DNA from: Pelagibacteraceae bacterium AG-410-N23
Lineage (GTDB): Bacteria > Pseudomonadota > Alphaproteobacteria > Pelagibacterales > Pelagibacteraceae
Length of the DNA stretch: 64,000 nt
Direction of reading: 5' to 3'
Assembly: GCA_003215055.1 (NCBI GenBank)
Contig: QCKW01000002.1
Span: 37,501 to 101,500, forward strand
Made by a program: the position numbers and the translations under genes. Positions 1 to 9,059 of the stretch are shown in pieces. The notes beneath the pieces were generated by a model, which was not told the origin of the DNA, made no database searches, and saw only the letters and a program-made list of their open reading frames with translations. Position 1 is the stretch's first letter; every line of letters begins with the position of its first letter.

Positions 1-263
1 CTTTTTAAAAAGGGAGTGAATACCGATACCGCAGCGTTATTTACAAGAATATCAATTCTTTGTCTTTTATTTTTAAATTCATTAAATAATTTTTTCAATC
101 CATTTTCATCAGTAACGTCCTGTTTATAAAAAATAAAATTTTTATTTTTGATAAAAGGCTTAGATTTATCTAAACCAATTATTCTGTACTTTTTTTCTAG
201 AAGTTTTTTTGTTATAAATTGTCCAATTTCTCCTGAGCACCCAGTAATTAAAATAGTTTTCAT
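1..263 (-). CDS. SDR-family oxidoreductase, N-terminal part (runs off the window)
   Basis: The first 87 codons of a minus-strand gene are present; the 3' end lies left of the window. Translation starts at ATG (261-263) as MKTILITGCSGEIGQ, a Rossmann glycine-rich NAD(P) loop of the short-chain dehydrogenase type, and further on shows the NNAA version of the SDR NNAG motif, near residue 78. It lies downstream of the carbamoyltransferase gene on the same strand with only 34 bases between, so it may be the last visible member of that sugar operon. Family knowledge suggests a nucleotide-sugar dehydrogenase or reductase; the substrate cannot be read because the catalytic YxxxK region is outside the window. 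Confidence 0.8.
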   Translation of the reverse strand, partial: MKTILITGCSGEIGQFITKKLLEKKYRIIGLDKSKPFIKNKNFIFYKQDVTDENGLKKLFNEFKNKRQRIDILVNNAAVSVFTPFLK

Positions 264-297
264 TTTTTTTTATATCTAAAGGTTAAATTAATAATAT

Positions 298-2016
298 TCA
301 CTTTTCTATTATAAAATTCTCAAGAATTAAAACATCAATATTATATTTTTTAAAACATTTTATTGCATCTATAGAGTCATTAACAATTGGTTGTCCTTTT
401 ATATTAAAAGAGGTGTTTAAAATAACAGGTACGCCAGATTTTTGATAAAAATTATTTAATAATTTATAAAAGAAAGGATTTGTTTGATTTGTTAGCGTTT
501 GTACCCTGCATGAATTATCTACATGAACAACTGCAGAAATTTTATTTCTATTTTTCATTTTTGCTTTGCAGGCGATCAACATATGTGGACTCTCTTGATT
601 CAAATCGAAATATTCTTCTTTTTTTTCATTAAGTACCATGGGTGCAAAAGGTCTAAAAAATTCTCTAAATTTAACATTTTTATTAAGATGATCTTTCATT
701 CTTTCAGGGTATGGCTTTGAGATTATACTTCTATTTCCAAGAGCTCTTGGGCCAAATTCAGCTGGACCCCTAAATACTCCAATAATTTTTCCTTCTAAAA
801 GTTTTTTTGAAATTTCGTTATGTAACAACTTATTGTTAAGTTTTTTGAATTTGATTTTTCTTTTAATTAAATTTTTTTTAATAATCCTTTCACTTTCTCT
901 TGTACCTGTAAAAAAGTTATTTATTCTTTTGGTTTTTAATTTTTTTCTTTTAAGCGTTGAAACTAGACATGAGCCATAAGAAATACCAGCATCTCCACTA
1001 GCAGGTTGTATAAAAATGTTCTTAAATATTTTTTCTTTTTTAATTCTTCCATTTAATGAGCAATTTAAAGCTACACCACCAGCTAAACATAAATTTTCAA
1101 TTTTATAAATTTTTTTCAAATACTTTAGCTGCTTACAAACTACATATTCCAATCTATCTTGTAGAGCCTTTGCAATATTCATATGGTGTTTTGTTATTTT
1201 AGATGAATATTTTTTTGGTTTACCAAAAATTTTGATAAATTCTTTGCTAACCCAAACATCTCTTTTTATATGGTAAGCAATCCATTTTTTATTTATTTCA
1301 TATTGAAGCGGGTTATTTTTATTTAGACAAATAATATCTTTAAATAGATCATAGTAAGTTTTATTAGTTCCTTTAATTTTAGCTTGAGAATTTCCATAAG
1401 GTGCAAGTCCCATTATTATGCCTTCATCGCAAAAAGGCTTCCAACCCAAATAAAAAGTTATAGCCGAATATAAGAGTCCCAAAGAATTTGGGTACAAATT
1501 TTTATAATTCAAAACCTTAATTTTACCTTTATTTCCTATTGCAAAAGCGCCACTTTCACTTTCACCTAAACCGTCATAGGAAACTACTAGTGCTTTTTGA
1601 AAACCACTCGGAAAATATGCACTTGCAAGATGGCAGAGATGATGGTTATTAAATTCAATTTTTTTTTTTATCTTTAATTTATTTTGAATTTGTTTTTCAA
1701 GATTGTGCCATGATTTAATTCTTTCAATATCATTTATAAAAAAAGATAATCTATCATAATTTTCTATAGATGGTTTTAAATATAAATCTCTAATGAGTAT
1801 TTGTGGATCAAAACCTGAAGAGATTACATCAATATCGTTTATACTTAATTTAGAAATTTTTAAACAATCCTTTATGGCTTCCAAAGGGAAATTTCTTGAA
1901 TGTTTTATTTTGTCATATCTTTCTTGTTCACAAGCTGCAATTAATTTTCCATCTATCGTAATACAAGCCGATGTATCATGTCCTTCTGAATTTAAACCTA
2001 AAACTTTGAGACTCAT
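298..2016 (-). CDS. Carbamoyltransferase (NodU/CmcH family)
   Basis: 572 residues, the usual full length for O-carbamoyltransferases that move a carbamoyl group from carbamoyl phosphate to a hydroxyl of a sugar or antibiotic. The N-terminal Kae1-like domain begins GLNSEGHDTSA (residues 7-17); a histidine-rich NNHHLCH stretch near residue 124 fits the metal/nucleotide site. The C-terminal carbamoyl-transfer domain carries EFGPRALGNRSI near residue 418 and ILNTSFN near the end, both family signatures. It overlaps the upstream PseG-like gene by 4 bases, so it is probably translationally coupled. In this island it most likely carbamoylates a polysaccharide sugar; the acceptor is inference. Confidence 0.9.
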   Translation of the reverse strand: MSLKVLGLNSEGHDTSACITIDGKLIAACEQERYDKIKHSRNFPLEAIKDCLKISKLSINDIDVISSGFDPQILIRDLYLKPSIENYDRLSFFINDIERIKSWHNLEKQIQNKLKIKKKIEFNNHHLCHLASAYFPSGFQKALVVSYDGLGESESGAFAIGNKGKIKVLNYKNLYPNSLGLLYSAITFYLGWKPFCDEGIIMGLAPYGNSQAKIKGTNKTYYDLFKDIICLNKNNPLQYEINKKWIAYHIKRDVWVSKEFIKIFGKPKKYSSKITKHHMNIAKALQDRLEYVVCKQLKYLKKIYKIENLCLAGGVALNCSLNGRIKKEKIFKNIFIQPASGDAGISYGSCLVSTLKRKKLKTKRINNFFTGTRESERIIKKNLIKRKIKFKKLNNKLLHNEISKKLLEGKIIGVFRGPAEFGPRALGNRSIISKPYPERMKDHLNKNVKFREFFRPFAPMVLNEKKEEYFDLNQESPHMLIACKAKMKNRNKISAVVHVDNSCRVQTLTNQTNPFFYKLLNNFYQKSGVPVILNTSFNIKGQPIVNDSIDAIKCFKKYNIDVLILENFIIEK

Positions 2017-3062
2017 AATTTATCTTTCTTTATTGTTTTTTTATATAAATTTGAAATTAGATTAAGATTATGTTTCACTTTTTTATGACTGATTATTCTT
2101 GCTTGAATTTTTTGAATTTTTTTTTCATATTTTTTATTTTTATAAATTTTATTAAATATGTTTATAAGTTTTACTGTAAATTTTTCATCATTAAAATTAA
2201 TATAATTAATTGCATTGGTTTTTGAAATTATTTTAGCATTAATTTCTTGATGTTTGTATTGTGGGATGCATATTATTTTTTTTTTATTCAAAATTGCATC
2301 AAATAAACTTAAACCACCAGCAATGATTGCTATATTAGATTCTACCAGTCTTATCGGGTATTTTTCAGGATTAAAGTAATTTATTTTATGTTTTGATTTT
2401 AAAATATTTATTTCCGATTTATAGGAAAAAGGTAAATTAATAATAAGTTTTAGGTCAATATTTTCTAACAATTTTAATATTTTTTTAGCAATCTTTTTAC
2501 TGTCAAAGCCTCCAAAAAAAATAAATATGTTTTTATAATTAAAATTTTTTTTGTTTTTTTTTACTTTCTCATTATTTAATATTTGATATTTAAAACCTAC
2601 TTTACAACCATGAAATTTTTTTACATTATGCATCAGTGGATTCAGACTCAAATCAAACATTTTCCTGTGATTTGAAGAATCATCGATAATAATTTTTTTT
2701 TTATAATTTTTATTAATACTATTTATGAATTCTTTTTTTATATTACCAAGTCGATCGATAACCAATAAATTAGCACAAAACTTACCAATTATTTTAGTCT
2801 CTAATTTTGAATAATCTTTAATTTCATGGTCAACACTTTTAATCGTGAATTTATGACGTTTTAAAATTTCTAAGCTTTTTTTAAATTTTTTTTTCGTTTT
2901 TACTAAAAATAAAATGTCTTTGGATTTTAATCTAAATTTTTTTTTAAGAAAATAAGCTATTATTAATGACCTATATAAATGTCCAGAACCTATCTCAGGC
3001 AACTCAGCCGCATCACATCTAAAAACAATGCTAAATTTTAAAAAATTGTTGTACTTTTTCAC
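2013..3062 (-). CDS. PseG-like UDP-sugar hydrolase / GT-B fold protein
   Basis: 349 residues. The N-terminus reads FRCDAAELPEIGSGHLYRS (about residues 14-32), the PseG signature in which an aspartate/glycine-histidine segment binds the UDP-sugar. PseG removes UDP from UDP-2,4-diacetamido sugars in pseudaminic acid synthesis. The C-terminal half has FFGGFDSKK and IAGGLSLFDA, as in GT-B (MurG-like) folds. The start appears to be GTG at 3062, giving a 32-base overlap with the DegT aminotransferase; no in-frame ATG lies before the conserved motif. Pairing with a DegT aminotransferase resembles PseC plus PseG, but pseB, pseH and pseI are not seen here, so a different amino sugar is possible. Confidence 0.72.
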   Translation of the reverse strand: MKKYNNFLKFSIVFRCDAAELPEIGSGHLYRSLIIAYFLKKKFRLKSKDILFLVKTKKKFKKSLEILKRHKFTIKSVDHEIKDYSKLETKIIGKFCANLLVIDRLGNIKKEFINSINKNYKKKIIIDDSSNHRKMFDLSLNPLMHNVKKFHGCKVGFKYQILNNEKVKKNKKNFNYKNIFIFFGGFDSKKIAKKILKLLENIDLKLIINLPFSYKSEINILKSKHKINYFNPEKYPIRLVESNIAIIAGGLSLFDAILNKKKIICIPQYKHQEINAKIISKTNAINYINFNDEKFTVKLINIFNKIYKNKKYEKKIQKIQARIISHKKVKHNLNLISNLYKKTIKKDKL

Positions 3063-4200
3063 AAATAAAATTTAAATCTTTAATTTTTAAATCAGGATAC
3101 AATGGTAAGCTGACAGTATTATCGCCCAAATATTTTGAGTTTTTACAAGTTTTATCGTTCCAACCAAGTTTTTTTTTAAATATACTCATGTCTGTGACGG
3201 TTCGATAATTTACTCCACACCCAATATTATTTTTTTTTAAAAATAACATTAAATCATCTCGATTTTTTTTTGTTTTGTTTTTGTCGATTATCACTAAAAA
3301 AAGATGATATGCATGACGTATATTTTTATTAGTAAAATTTTGTGTTTTTATTGGTAAGTGAGATAGTTTTTTTTTGTATAAATCGAAAATTTTTTTTCTT
3401 TTTTTCCATGAACTTTCAAGCTTTCCCAATTGAATTAATCCCATAGCAGCGTTAATATCAATCATATTGTATTTCATTCCTATTTCAGTGACATCATAAT
3501 GTTCGAATTTTTTTTTGTTTTTTACACTTTCAGGCAAATATCTTTTCCAAGCATCCTTTGACAAGCCATGGAGTCTTGCAACTCTTATTTTTTGAGATAT
3601 TTTTTTATTATTACAGACAACCATTCCTCCCTCTGCAGTAGTTAAATTTTTTGTAGAATAGAAACTAAAGCAACCAGCATCTCCAAAATTACCAACATGT
3701 CTGTTATTGTATTTACTCTCAATAGCATGGGCACAATCCTCAATTAGTTTAAGCTTATATTTTTTTGTTATTTTTAATATTTTTTCCATATCACATGGCA
3801 ACCCTGCAAAATGAACAATTAAAATTGCTTTTGTTTTTTTAGTAATTTTTTTTTCTATTTCCCCTGGGTCAATATTAAAAGTATTAGGATCAATATCAGC
3901 TAAAACAGGCTTTGCTCCGGTAAGTATTATTGAGTTAATTGTAGAAGCAAAAGTCATTGGAGTTGTAATAACTTCATCATTGTAACGAATTCCACAATAA
4001 ATTAATGATAGATGAAGTGCGGCAGTACAAGAATTAACAGAAAGTGCATATTTAGATTTTTTATATTTCTTAAATTTTCTCTCAAATTCCTCAGTTATAG
4101 GGCCACTACCTATCCATTTGGATCTTATAATCTTTGAAACAAATTGAATTTCTTGATTTCCTATATTCGGTTTACCAAATGGGATATAATTTTTTCTCAT
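3031..4200 (-). CDS. DegT/DnrJ/EryC1 PLP-dependent sugar aminotransferase (PseC-like)
   Basis: 389 residues, typical for this family, which transaminates keto groups of nucleotide sugars. The PLP lysine is in FSFYSTKNLTTAEGG (near residue 184); the EDCAHA motif near residue 155 holds the aspartate that contacts the pyridine nitrogen; SVNSCTAALHLSL near residue 55 is the phosphate-binding region. The start is ATG at 4200, first gene of a minus-strand operon with the PseG-like protein and carbamoyltransferase. Upstream is a candidate cobalamin riboswitch on the same strand. The product is probably a 4-amino sugar, by analogy with PseC. Confidence 0.88.
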   Translation of the reverse strand: MRKNYIPFGKPNIGNQEIQFVSKIIRSKWIGSGPITEEFERKFKKYKKSKYALSVNSCTAALHLSLIYCGIRYNDEVITTPMTFASTINSIILTGAKPVLADIDPNTFNIDPGEIEKKITKKTKAILIVHFAGLPCDMEKILKITKKYKLKLIEDCAHAIESKYNNRHVGNFGDAGCFSFYSTKNLTTAEGGMVVCNNKKISQKIRVARLHGLSKDAWKRYLPESVKNKKKFEHYDVTEIGMKYNMIDINAAMGLIQLGKLESSWKKRKKIFDLYKKKLSHLPIKTQNFTNKNIRHAYHLFLVIIDKNKTKKNRDDLMLFLKKNNIGCGVNYRTVTDMSIFKKKLGWNDKTCKNSKYLGDNTVSLPLYPDLKIKDLNFICEKVQQFFKI

Positions 4201-4240
4201 CTAAAAGTGTTATATTTTTAAATATTTTTCACAAAATTTT

Positions 4241-4301
4241 GACTGTAAGGTTGCAGGACAGCTAGTGAATTTCACACAGATTTCCCACCATGCATTTCAG
4301 C
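4241..4301 (-). promoter_or_regulatory. Candidate cobalamin riboswitch aptamer core in the leader of the aminotransferase operon
   Basis: Read on the minus strand, this GC-richer patch contains in order GGTGGGAAA (4289-4281), a short hairpin GTGTGAAATTCAC (4277-4265) whose loop is UGAAAUU, and GCTGTCCTGCAAC (4262-4250), ending CAGTC. This is the order and spelling of the cobalamin riboswitch core: GGGAA, the P5/L5 arm, and the segment before the B12 box. GGGA can pair with UCCU as P4 with one wobble. The B12 box itself (usually GCCACTG) is imperfect and the 5' arm is short, so it may be a compact marine variant or a decayed copy. It ends about 40 bases before the ATG at 4200. Confidence 0.6.
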
Positions 4302-4307
4302 AAAAAC

Positions 4308-4336
4308 ACAATTGTCTATTTAAGGACTATTGTCAA
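4308..4336 (-). promoter_or_regulatory. Possible promoter for the riboswitch-led aminotransferase operon
   Basis: On the minus strand there is a perfect -35 TTGACA (4336-4331), a 17-base spacer and a weak -10 AATTGT (4313-4308). Transcription would start near 4301, just at the 5' edge of the aptamer core. The -10 match is poor, so the exact start is uncertain. Confidence 0.4.
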
Positions 4337-4430
4337 GATATTTATAAACTATACTTTTAAGTTTAATTATTATAAAAAAAACTTGAAAATTATTTATTTT
4401 AAGAATTAACTTAAATTTTAACAAATAAAA

Positions 4431-6548
4431 ATGAGAAAATTAAAAATATTATTATGTGATCCACGCCACTCTACAATAGGATCACATGTGACAAGCATAC
4501 CTATCGGTATCGGTTATATAGCTTCATACATCAAAAAAAAAATAAAAAACATTAAAGTAGATATAATACTAGAAGTTGATCCAGATAAAATAATATCAAA
4601 TATTAAAACTTTTAATCCCGACATAGTTGCGAGTTCAAATTATGTTTGGAACAGCCAAATTTCAAATTTTATTTGCTCAGAAGCTAAAAAAAATAATTTA
4701 AATACCCTTTGTCTCTTAGGAGGACCTGAGTTTCCCGCAGGAACAGGTGCTAGACAAATAGAAAATAATTATAAAGACAAAACATACGATAAATGTTTTG
4801 AATTTATGTTAAATAGACCCTTTGTAGATTATTTTTCTTATACCGATGGTGAAGTCTCAATGATAGAAATTATAAATAAGTTCATTGAAAGTAACCTCTT
4901 GGTAACAGAAATGAAAAAAAAAGATGTACCTATAAAAGGCTGGGTAAATATATCTAAAGATAAAAAAAAGCTTCTTGTTGGAGAATATATACCTCGAGTT
5001 GGTCTCGATGGATCGGTTAAAGCCTCAGGGCGTGATGAGATACCATCACCATATACCACTGGTTTATTAGATAAATTTTTAGATGGAACTTTGATACCAG
5101 CATTTGAAACTGCAAGAGGATGTCCTTTCCTTTGCACATTTTGTGATCAAGGATTAGATATGAGTAAAATTACTGCGTTTAGTGTTAATAGACTAATGGA
5201 AGAATTTTGGTATGTTGGTAAAAAAATGTCTCAAATCGAAGATGGAACTAAAACAGTAGATATCTTCGATTCAAACTGGGGAATATTTGAGAAAGATGTT
5301 GAGCTTGCATATAAAATTCTGGAAGTAATGAATGAATATGATTGGCCTCAGTATATTCAATGTTTAACTCCTAAAAGTAACAGAGAAAATTTACTAAAGA
5401 TTAATGACAAACTAAAGAATAGAGTTCAAGTTGGATTATCAATGCAATCTATTAACCCAATCACTTTAACAGATATCAAAAGAAAAAATTGGACAATTAA
5501 TCAATATCTAGAATATGTAGAAGAAATTAGAAAAAGAGGAAAAAATGTAAGTTCAGAGTTAATTATTCCGTTACCGGAAGAAACAAAAGAGACCTTCTTT
5601 GAAGGTGTAAATTTTTTACTAGATAATAATGTTTCACCAAATGTTTACACGCTGATGATGCTTTGTGGTGCAGAATTAGGTAGAGATTTAGCGATAAAAA
5701 AAAATAATATGAAATCAAAATATAGAATTTTACCAAAATCATTTGGAAAATATAAAGAAAAAATTGTAGTAGAAACTGAAAGAATTTGTGTGGGCACCAA
5801 TGCAATGAGTTTTCAAGATTATTTAGAATGTAGAAATTATAGTTTTATTTTAAGACTTATATCTCATCAATCATTTCTTCCAATTTATAAAATCGCAAAG
5901 GAGTTTGATATTGGTTGGTATGAATTATCAAAAAAATTGACTGAATTAATACAAAAAGAGGAATTTGAAGGAAAATTGAAGGATATATTTAATGAATTTT
6001 GTAAAGAGTCATTAAATGAATTGTTTGATAGCGAAAAAGAAGCAATAGATTTTTATTCAGATGAAAAAAATTATAAATTATTAAAAAGTGGTGATATTGG
6101 TGATAACCTAATTGGAAAATATACCGCAAAGGCACTATTAGAGATTAATGAAATTGTTCCTACAATATTTAAATTAATGAACAGTGAATTTAACATAAAA
6201 GAAAATGAAAATTTCAAAAAGGTATCATTAGCATCAGAAAAATGGTTAACTAATATCTTTATGATTGATAAAATTTTTAATGATAATTTCAATCATGAGA
6301 CTAAATATAATTTAAAAATTGATTTTGATCTTCCTCAATGGCTAGAAAGGGAAAAACAGCCAATTATTAATTTTTTTAAAGATTCACATTACGAGTTATC
6401 CTATGATAAAAACAAATTAAAGTATTTGCGTAATGAACTTAGAATATTGTCAGCTTCTACAAAAGAAATCGCATTAGGTAAATTATTAATGCAGCAAACT
6501 GGTAGAGATTTTAGTTCTTTTGAAAAAGAATATAGTAAAATTAATTAA
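4431..6548 (+). CDS. Cobalamin-binding-domain radical SAM protein
   Basis: 705 residues. The N-terminal part (about 1-150) looks like a B12-binding Rossmann domain: LLCDPRHSTIGSHVTSIPIGIGYIASYI, then ILEVDPDKIISNIKTFNPDIVASS and LLGGPEF. The radical SAM cluster motif CPFLCTFCDQG (C231, C235, C238) follows, with the remaining core to about residue 420. A long C-terminal extension of about 270 residues has no motif I recognise. Family members methylate, rearrange or couple unactivated carbons using adenosylcobalamin or methylcobalamin. It is transcribed divergently from the aminotransferase operon with its candidate B12 riboswitch, and converges with hisF2 by a 4-base overlap. The substrate is unknown; a sugar or lipid is likely from context. 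Confidence 0.85.
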   Translation: MRKLKILLCDPRHSTIGSHVTSIPIGIGYIASYIKKKIKNIKVDIILEVDPDKIISNIKTFNPDIVASSNYVWNSQISNFICSEAKKNNLNTLCLLGGPEFPAGTGARQIENNYKDKTYDKCFEFMLNRPFVDYFSYTDGEVSMIEIINKFIESNLLVTEMKKKDVPIKGWVNISKDKKKLLVGEYIPRVGLDGSVKASGRDEIPSPYTTGLLDKFLDGTLIPAFETARGCPFLCTFCDQGLDMSKITAFSVNRLMEEFWYVGKKMSQIEDGTKTVDIFDSNWGIFEKDVELAYKILEVMNEYDWPQYIQCLTPKSNRENLLKINDKLKNRVQVGLSMQSINPITLTDIKRKNWTINQYLEYVEEIRKRGKNVSSELIIPLPEETKETFFEGVNFLLDNNVSPNVYTLMMLCGAELGRDLAIKKNNMKSKYRILPKSFGKYKEKIVVETERICVGTNAMSFQDYLECRNYSFILRLISHQSFLPIYKIAKEFDIGWYELSKKLTELIQKEEFEGKLKDIFNEFCKESLNELFDSEKEAIDFYSDEKNYKLLKSGDIGDNLIGKYTAKALLEINEIVPTIFKLMNSEFNIKENENFKKVSLASEKWLTNIFMIDKIFNDNFNHETKYNLKIDFDLPQWLEREKQPIINFFKDSHYELSYDKNKLKYLRNELRILSASTKEIALGKLLMQQTGRDFSSFEKEYSKIN

Positions 6549-7282
6549 ATTCTCACTTCAAAATTTTCGTTGTTAAGATACTGTTTTATTTTAATTATGT
6601 TATAGTCTGAGAAAGTTATTAGACTGCCAATTGCAATATTATTTATTTTATTCTCACAGCATTCTTTTAAATGGTCTAATTTCCCTATACCACCCTCAAA
6701 AATTATTGGGACACGTGCTTTTGCTAGTATTTTTTTTGAATACTCAATTTCCATACCTTTTCTTGATCCTTCGATATCAACATAGGTAATCTTAATTTCT
6801 CCAACCCCCCTATCCTCTAGTTCTTTGATATAATTGATAGGATCTATTCTTTTTGAATTATCTTCTGAAATAATAAAACTATTTTTATAATTAATTAAAT
6901 TTAATCCTGCAACGATAGCCTGACTTCCAAATATATAAGCAATTTCTTCTATTAATTTTTTATTTGATATAAACGCAGTATTAATAAAAACTTTATCAGC
7001 TCCATTCATGAGTATCTTTTTTGAAGCTTCAATATTTTCTACTCCTCCCCCAAATGTTAAAGGCGTACTTAATATTTCTGAAATTTTTTTTAAAGTTTCA
7101 ATATCAGGGTTTTTTCGTGATTTATAAGCATCAAGATCTATCAAGAATATTTCATCGGCTTTTTGACTATCAAGAGCTAATATTGTTGTAATAGGGTTTC
7201 CAGCATTTTTATAATTAGAAAAATTTTGACCTTTAACAAGTTTTTTTTTTGATAGAAGTAATGATGGAATTATTCTTATCAA
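6545..7282 (-). CDS. HisF-like amidotransferase partner subunit (WbuZ/HisF2 type)
   Basis: About 245 residues with the HisF (beta/alpha)8 barrel: RIIPSLLLSKKKLVKG at the start, FLIDLDAYK near residue 50, IFEGGIG and IAIGS phosphate-binding segments near the end. True HisF has RIIPCLDV with a catalytic aspartate; here that aspartate is leucine, as in WbuZ/HisF2 proteins of polysaccharide clusters, which work with HisH2 and WbpG rather than in histidine synthesis. I choose the TTG at 7282, which gives a TTGA overlap with the hisH2 stop; a further TTG at 7297 is possible. It probably channels ammonia from HisH2 to the sugar amidotransferase. Confidence 0.85.
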   Translation of the reverse strand: MIRIIPSLLLSKKKLVKGQNFSNYKNAGNPITTILALDSQKADEIFLIDLDAYKSRKNPDIETLKKISEILSTPLTFGGGVENIEASKKILMNGADKVFINTAFISNKKLIEEIAYIFGSQAIVAGLNLINYKNSFIISEDNSKRIDPINYIKELEDRGVGEIKITYVDIEGSRKGMEIEYSKKILAKARVPIIFEGGIGKLDHLKECCENKINNIAIGSLITFSDYNIIKIKQYLNNENFEVRI

Positions 7283-7887
7283 TTGTTCGGTTCCCAATTT
7301 AAAAATTTCTCTATAAATTTATTACCTACAGTTTGACTTTTCTCTGGGTGAAACTGTGTTCCTATAAAATTTTGTTTAATTATTAAAGATGGTATTTCCT
7401 CTTGAGAATTTATTCTAGCTTTACAATATTTTTTATCATTGGCATTATTAAATTTTAACAAATATGAGTGACAAAAATAAAAACTTTTATTATTAAATTC
7501 AATCCAATTTTTATCATTTATTAAAATTTTTCTCCATCCAATATTTATTTTTTTATTCGGAAAAGATACCACATCTGCATCAATTAAATTAAAACCCGAT
7601 GATTTTCCGTGTTCAAATAAATTTTTTGAAAAAATTTGAAGGCCAAGACAAATTCCTAAAATTGGTTTTTCTTTTTTAAAAAATATTTCTACCTCAGAAA
7701 ATAAATCATTTTTTTTTAAATAATCTAAACAATTTTTTGCAGCTCCAACGCCTGGTATTATTAGTTTATCTATCGATTTTAATTCAGCTCTCTTTTCTAT
7801 AATTTTAGGATCGTAGCCTAATCTAAATATAGAATTATAAATTGATGCTAAATTACAAGCATTGTAATTTAAAATGCCAATTTTCAT
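7279..7887 (-). CDS. HisH-like glutamine amidotransferase subunit (HisH2)
   Basis: 202 residues, normal for HisH. A class I glutaminase triad is visible: nucleophile Cys in GICLGLQIF (C80), and His and Glu in FHPEKSQ near residue 178. Start MKIGILNYNACNLASIYN is family-typical. It sits between the HisF2 and WbpG genes on the same strand, with 6 bases to WbpG and a 4-base overlap to HisF2, so the three form one unit. In WbpG systems the HisH/HisF pair supplies ammonia for converting an N-acetyl group to an acetamidino group on a nucleotide sugar. Confidence 0.9.
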   Translation of the reverse strand: MKIGILNYNACNLASIYNSIFRLGYDPKIIEKRAELKSIDKLIIPGVGAAKNCLDYLKKNDLFSEVEIFFKKEKPILGICLGLQIFSKNLFEHGKSSGFNLIDADVVSFPNKKINIGWRKILINDKNWIEFNNKSFYFCHSYLLKFNNANDKKYCKARINSQEEIPSLIIKQNFIGTQFHPEKSQTVGNKFIEKFLNWEPNN

Positions 7888-7893
7888 TTTTTC

Positions 7894-9051
7894 TTAAAAT
7901 TTTTCAATCCAATCTTCCAAGTCTTTTGGTTTTATGTTTGATTTTCTTTTATTAAGTTCTTCTCTTGAAGGTGGTTGATGAGGAGAAACCACATGTTTTT
8001 CAACAATATCATGAAATTCATTATCAGTCATATTTGTTATTTTTAAAAAAAGTTCCAACGCTTTTGGTTTTTTTCCATCATATATTTTACACAATTCTAA
8101 AGCTTTATTTCTTTCCATACGCCCATTTCTTATGTCTATAGAGGTAAGATGTGCTGTTCTTCCAAATCCTCTTTTTATAAACTTTACATAATCCCTTACA
8201 CCTTGCATCATACATTCTATTTTTTCATAATCATAATCTGGGGGAATTCCCTCAACGATATCACCTTGCCAACCTATTTCAGATTTAATTATCTCTACTT
8301 GCTTTCTTACATCCCAAGGAATGTAATTACCTAAATATACAGCTTTAATTTTATTTTTATTTATTTCTCTTTGAGAGGGGAATATGTATGGCTCAATCTC
8401 TTTTTTGGAAATGTTTTCTTTAGGATATCTTTCTCTCAACATTTCAAGCATATCTTCAGCATTTATACCTAAATTTATTGCTTTATTAAATTTTTCAACA
8501 TTTAGTTCCTCGATATCTTCATATTTATAAAATGAGCTATATTCAGCAGATGGCTCCCCATAAAATAATAAAGGTATATTTTTTTGTATAGCTGTATTGA
8601 TAGGAAAAGCTGTAATTCCAACATGACAATGCCAACAAAAATCACCTCTTCTAATTAAACTTTCAATCATCATTTTTTTAACAATTGAAAAATTTGGTTT
8701 AAAATTTATAAAATCTACTCCAAGTTTATTTAAAGTCTTTTCAGTATTAAATTGAACAGTTTTTCTTAAGAAATTATGATCAAATCTAAGAACAAGCGGT
8801 TTTAATTTTTTTTTCTTTACTAAATACCATAATGCAAATACCGAGTCTTTTCCTCCAGAAAAAGGAACAATACAATCATAGTCATATTTATCTTTATAAA
8901 TAGAGATTAATTGATCTAGATCATTTTGTCTTTCATTCCAGTCAATTTTATTTTTATCCTCTATTTGATTGCAAACAGAACAAATATTTTTACTATTGAA
9001 TTCATGAGTTTCAGCAGTCTCAGGTGTTACACATTTAGAACAATACTTCAT
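7894..9051 (-). CDS. N-acetyl sugar amidotransferase (WbpG/PseA family)
   Basis: 385 residues. The N-terminus has two CxxC pairs, CSKC and CSVC (residues 4-27), probably a zinc site, followed by the PP-loop ATP pyrophosphatase motif PFSGGKDS (about 63-70). A second cysteine pair CWHCH lies near residue 139. Members activate the N-acetyl group of an amino sugar with ATP and replace oxygen with ammonia to give an acetamidino group, as in WbpG of Pseudomonas O-antigen and PseA of flagellin glycan. HisH2 and HisF2 follow directly on the same strand, as in characterised clusters. The exact sugar is unknown. Confidence 0.92.
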   Translation of the reverse strand: MKYCSKCVTPETAETHEFNSKNICSVCNQIEDKNKIDWNERQNDLDQLISIYKDKYDYDCIVPFSGGKDSVFALWYLVKKKKLKPLVLRFDHNFLRKTVQFNTEKTLNKLGVDFINFKPNFSIVKKMMIESLIRRGDFCWHCHVGITAFPINTAIQKNIPLLFYGEPSAEYSSFYKYEDIEELNVEKFNKAINLGINAEDMLEMLRERYPKENISKKEIEPYIFPSQREINKNKIKAVYLGNYIPWDVRKQVEIIKSEIGWQGDIVEGIPPDYDYEKIECMMQGVRDYVKFIKRGFGRTAHLTSIDIRNGRMERNKALELCKIYDGKKPKALELFLKITNMTDNEFHDIVEKHVVSPHQPPSREELNKRKSNIKPKDLEDWIEKF

Positions 9052-9059
9052 TAGTTTAA

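Noticed and set aside
4201-4320. Short RNA on the plus strand leading to the radical SAM gene
   Set aside because: The motif order and hairpin make sense only on the minus strand; the plus-strand leader after 4320 is featureless and AT-rich.
6545-7887. Histidine biosynthesis hisH-hisF
   Set aside because: The catalytic Asp of HisF is Leu and the genes are joined to WbpG, so they form a sugar amidotransferase set.
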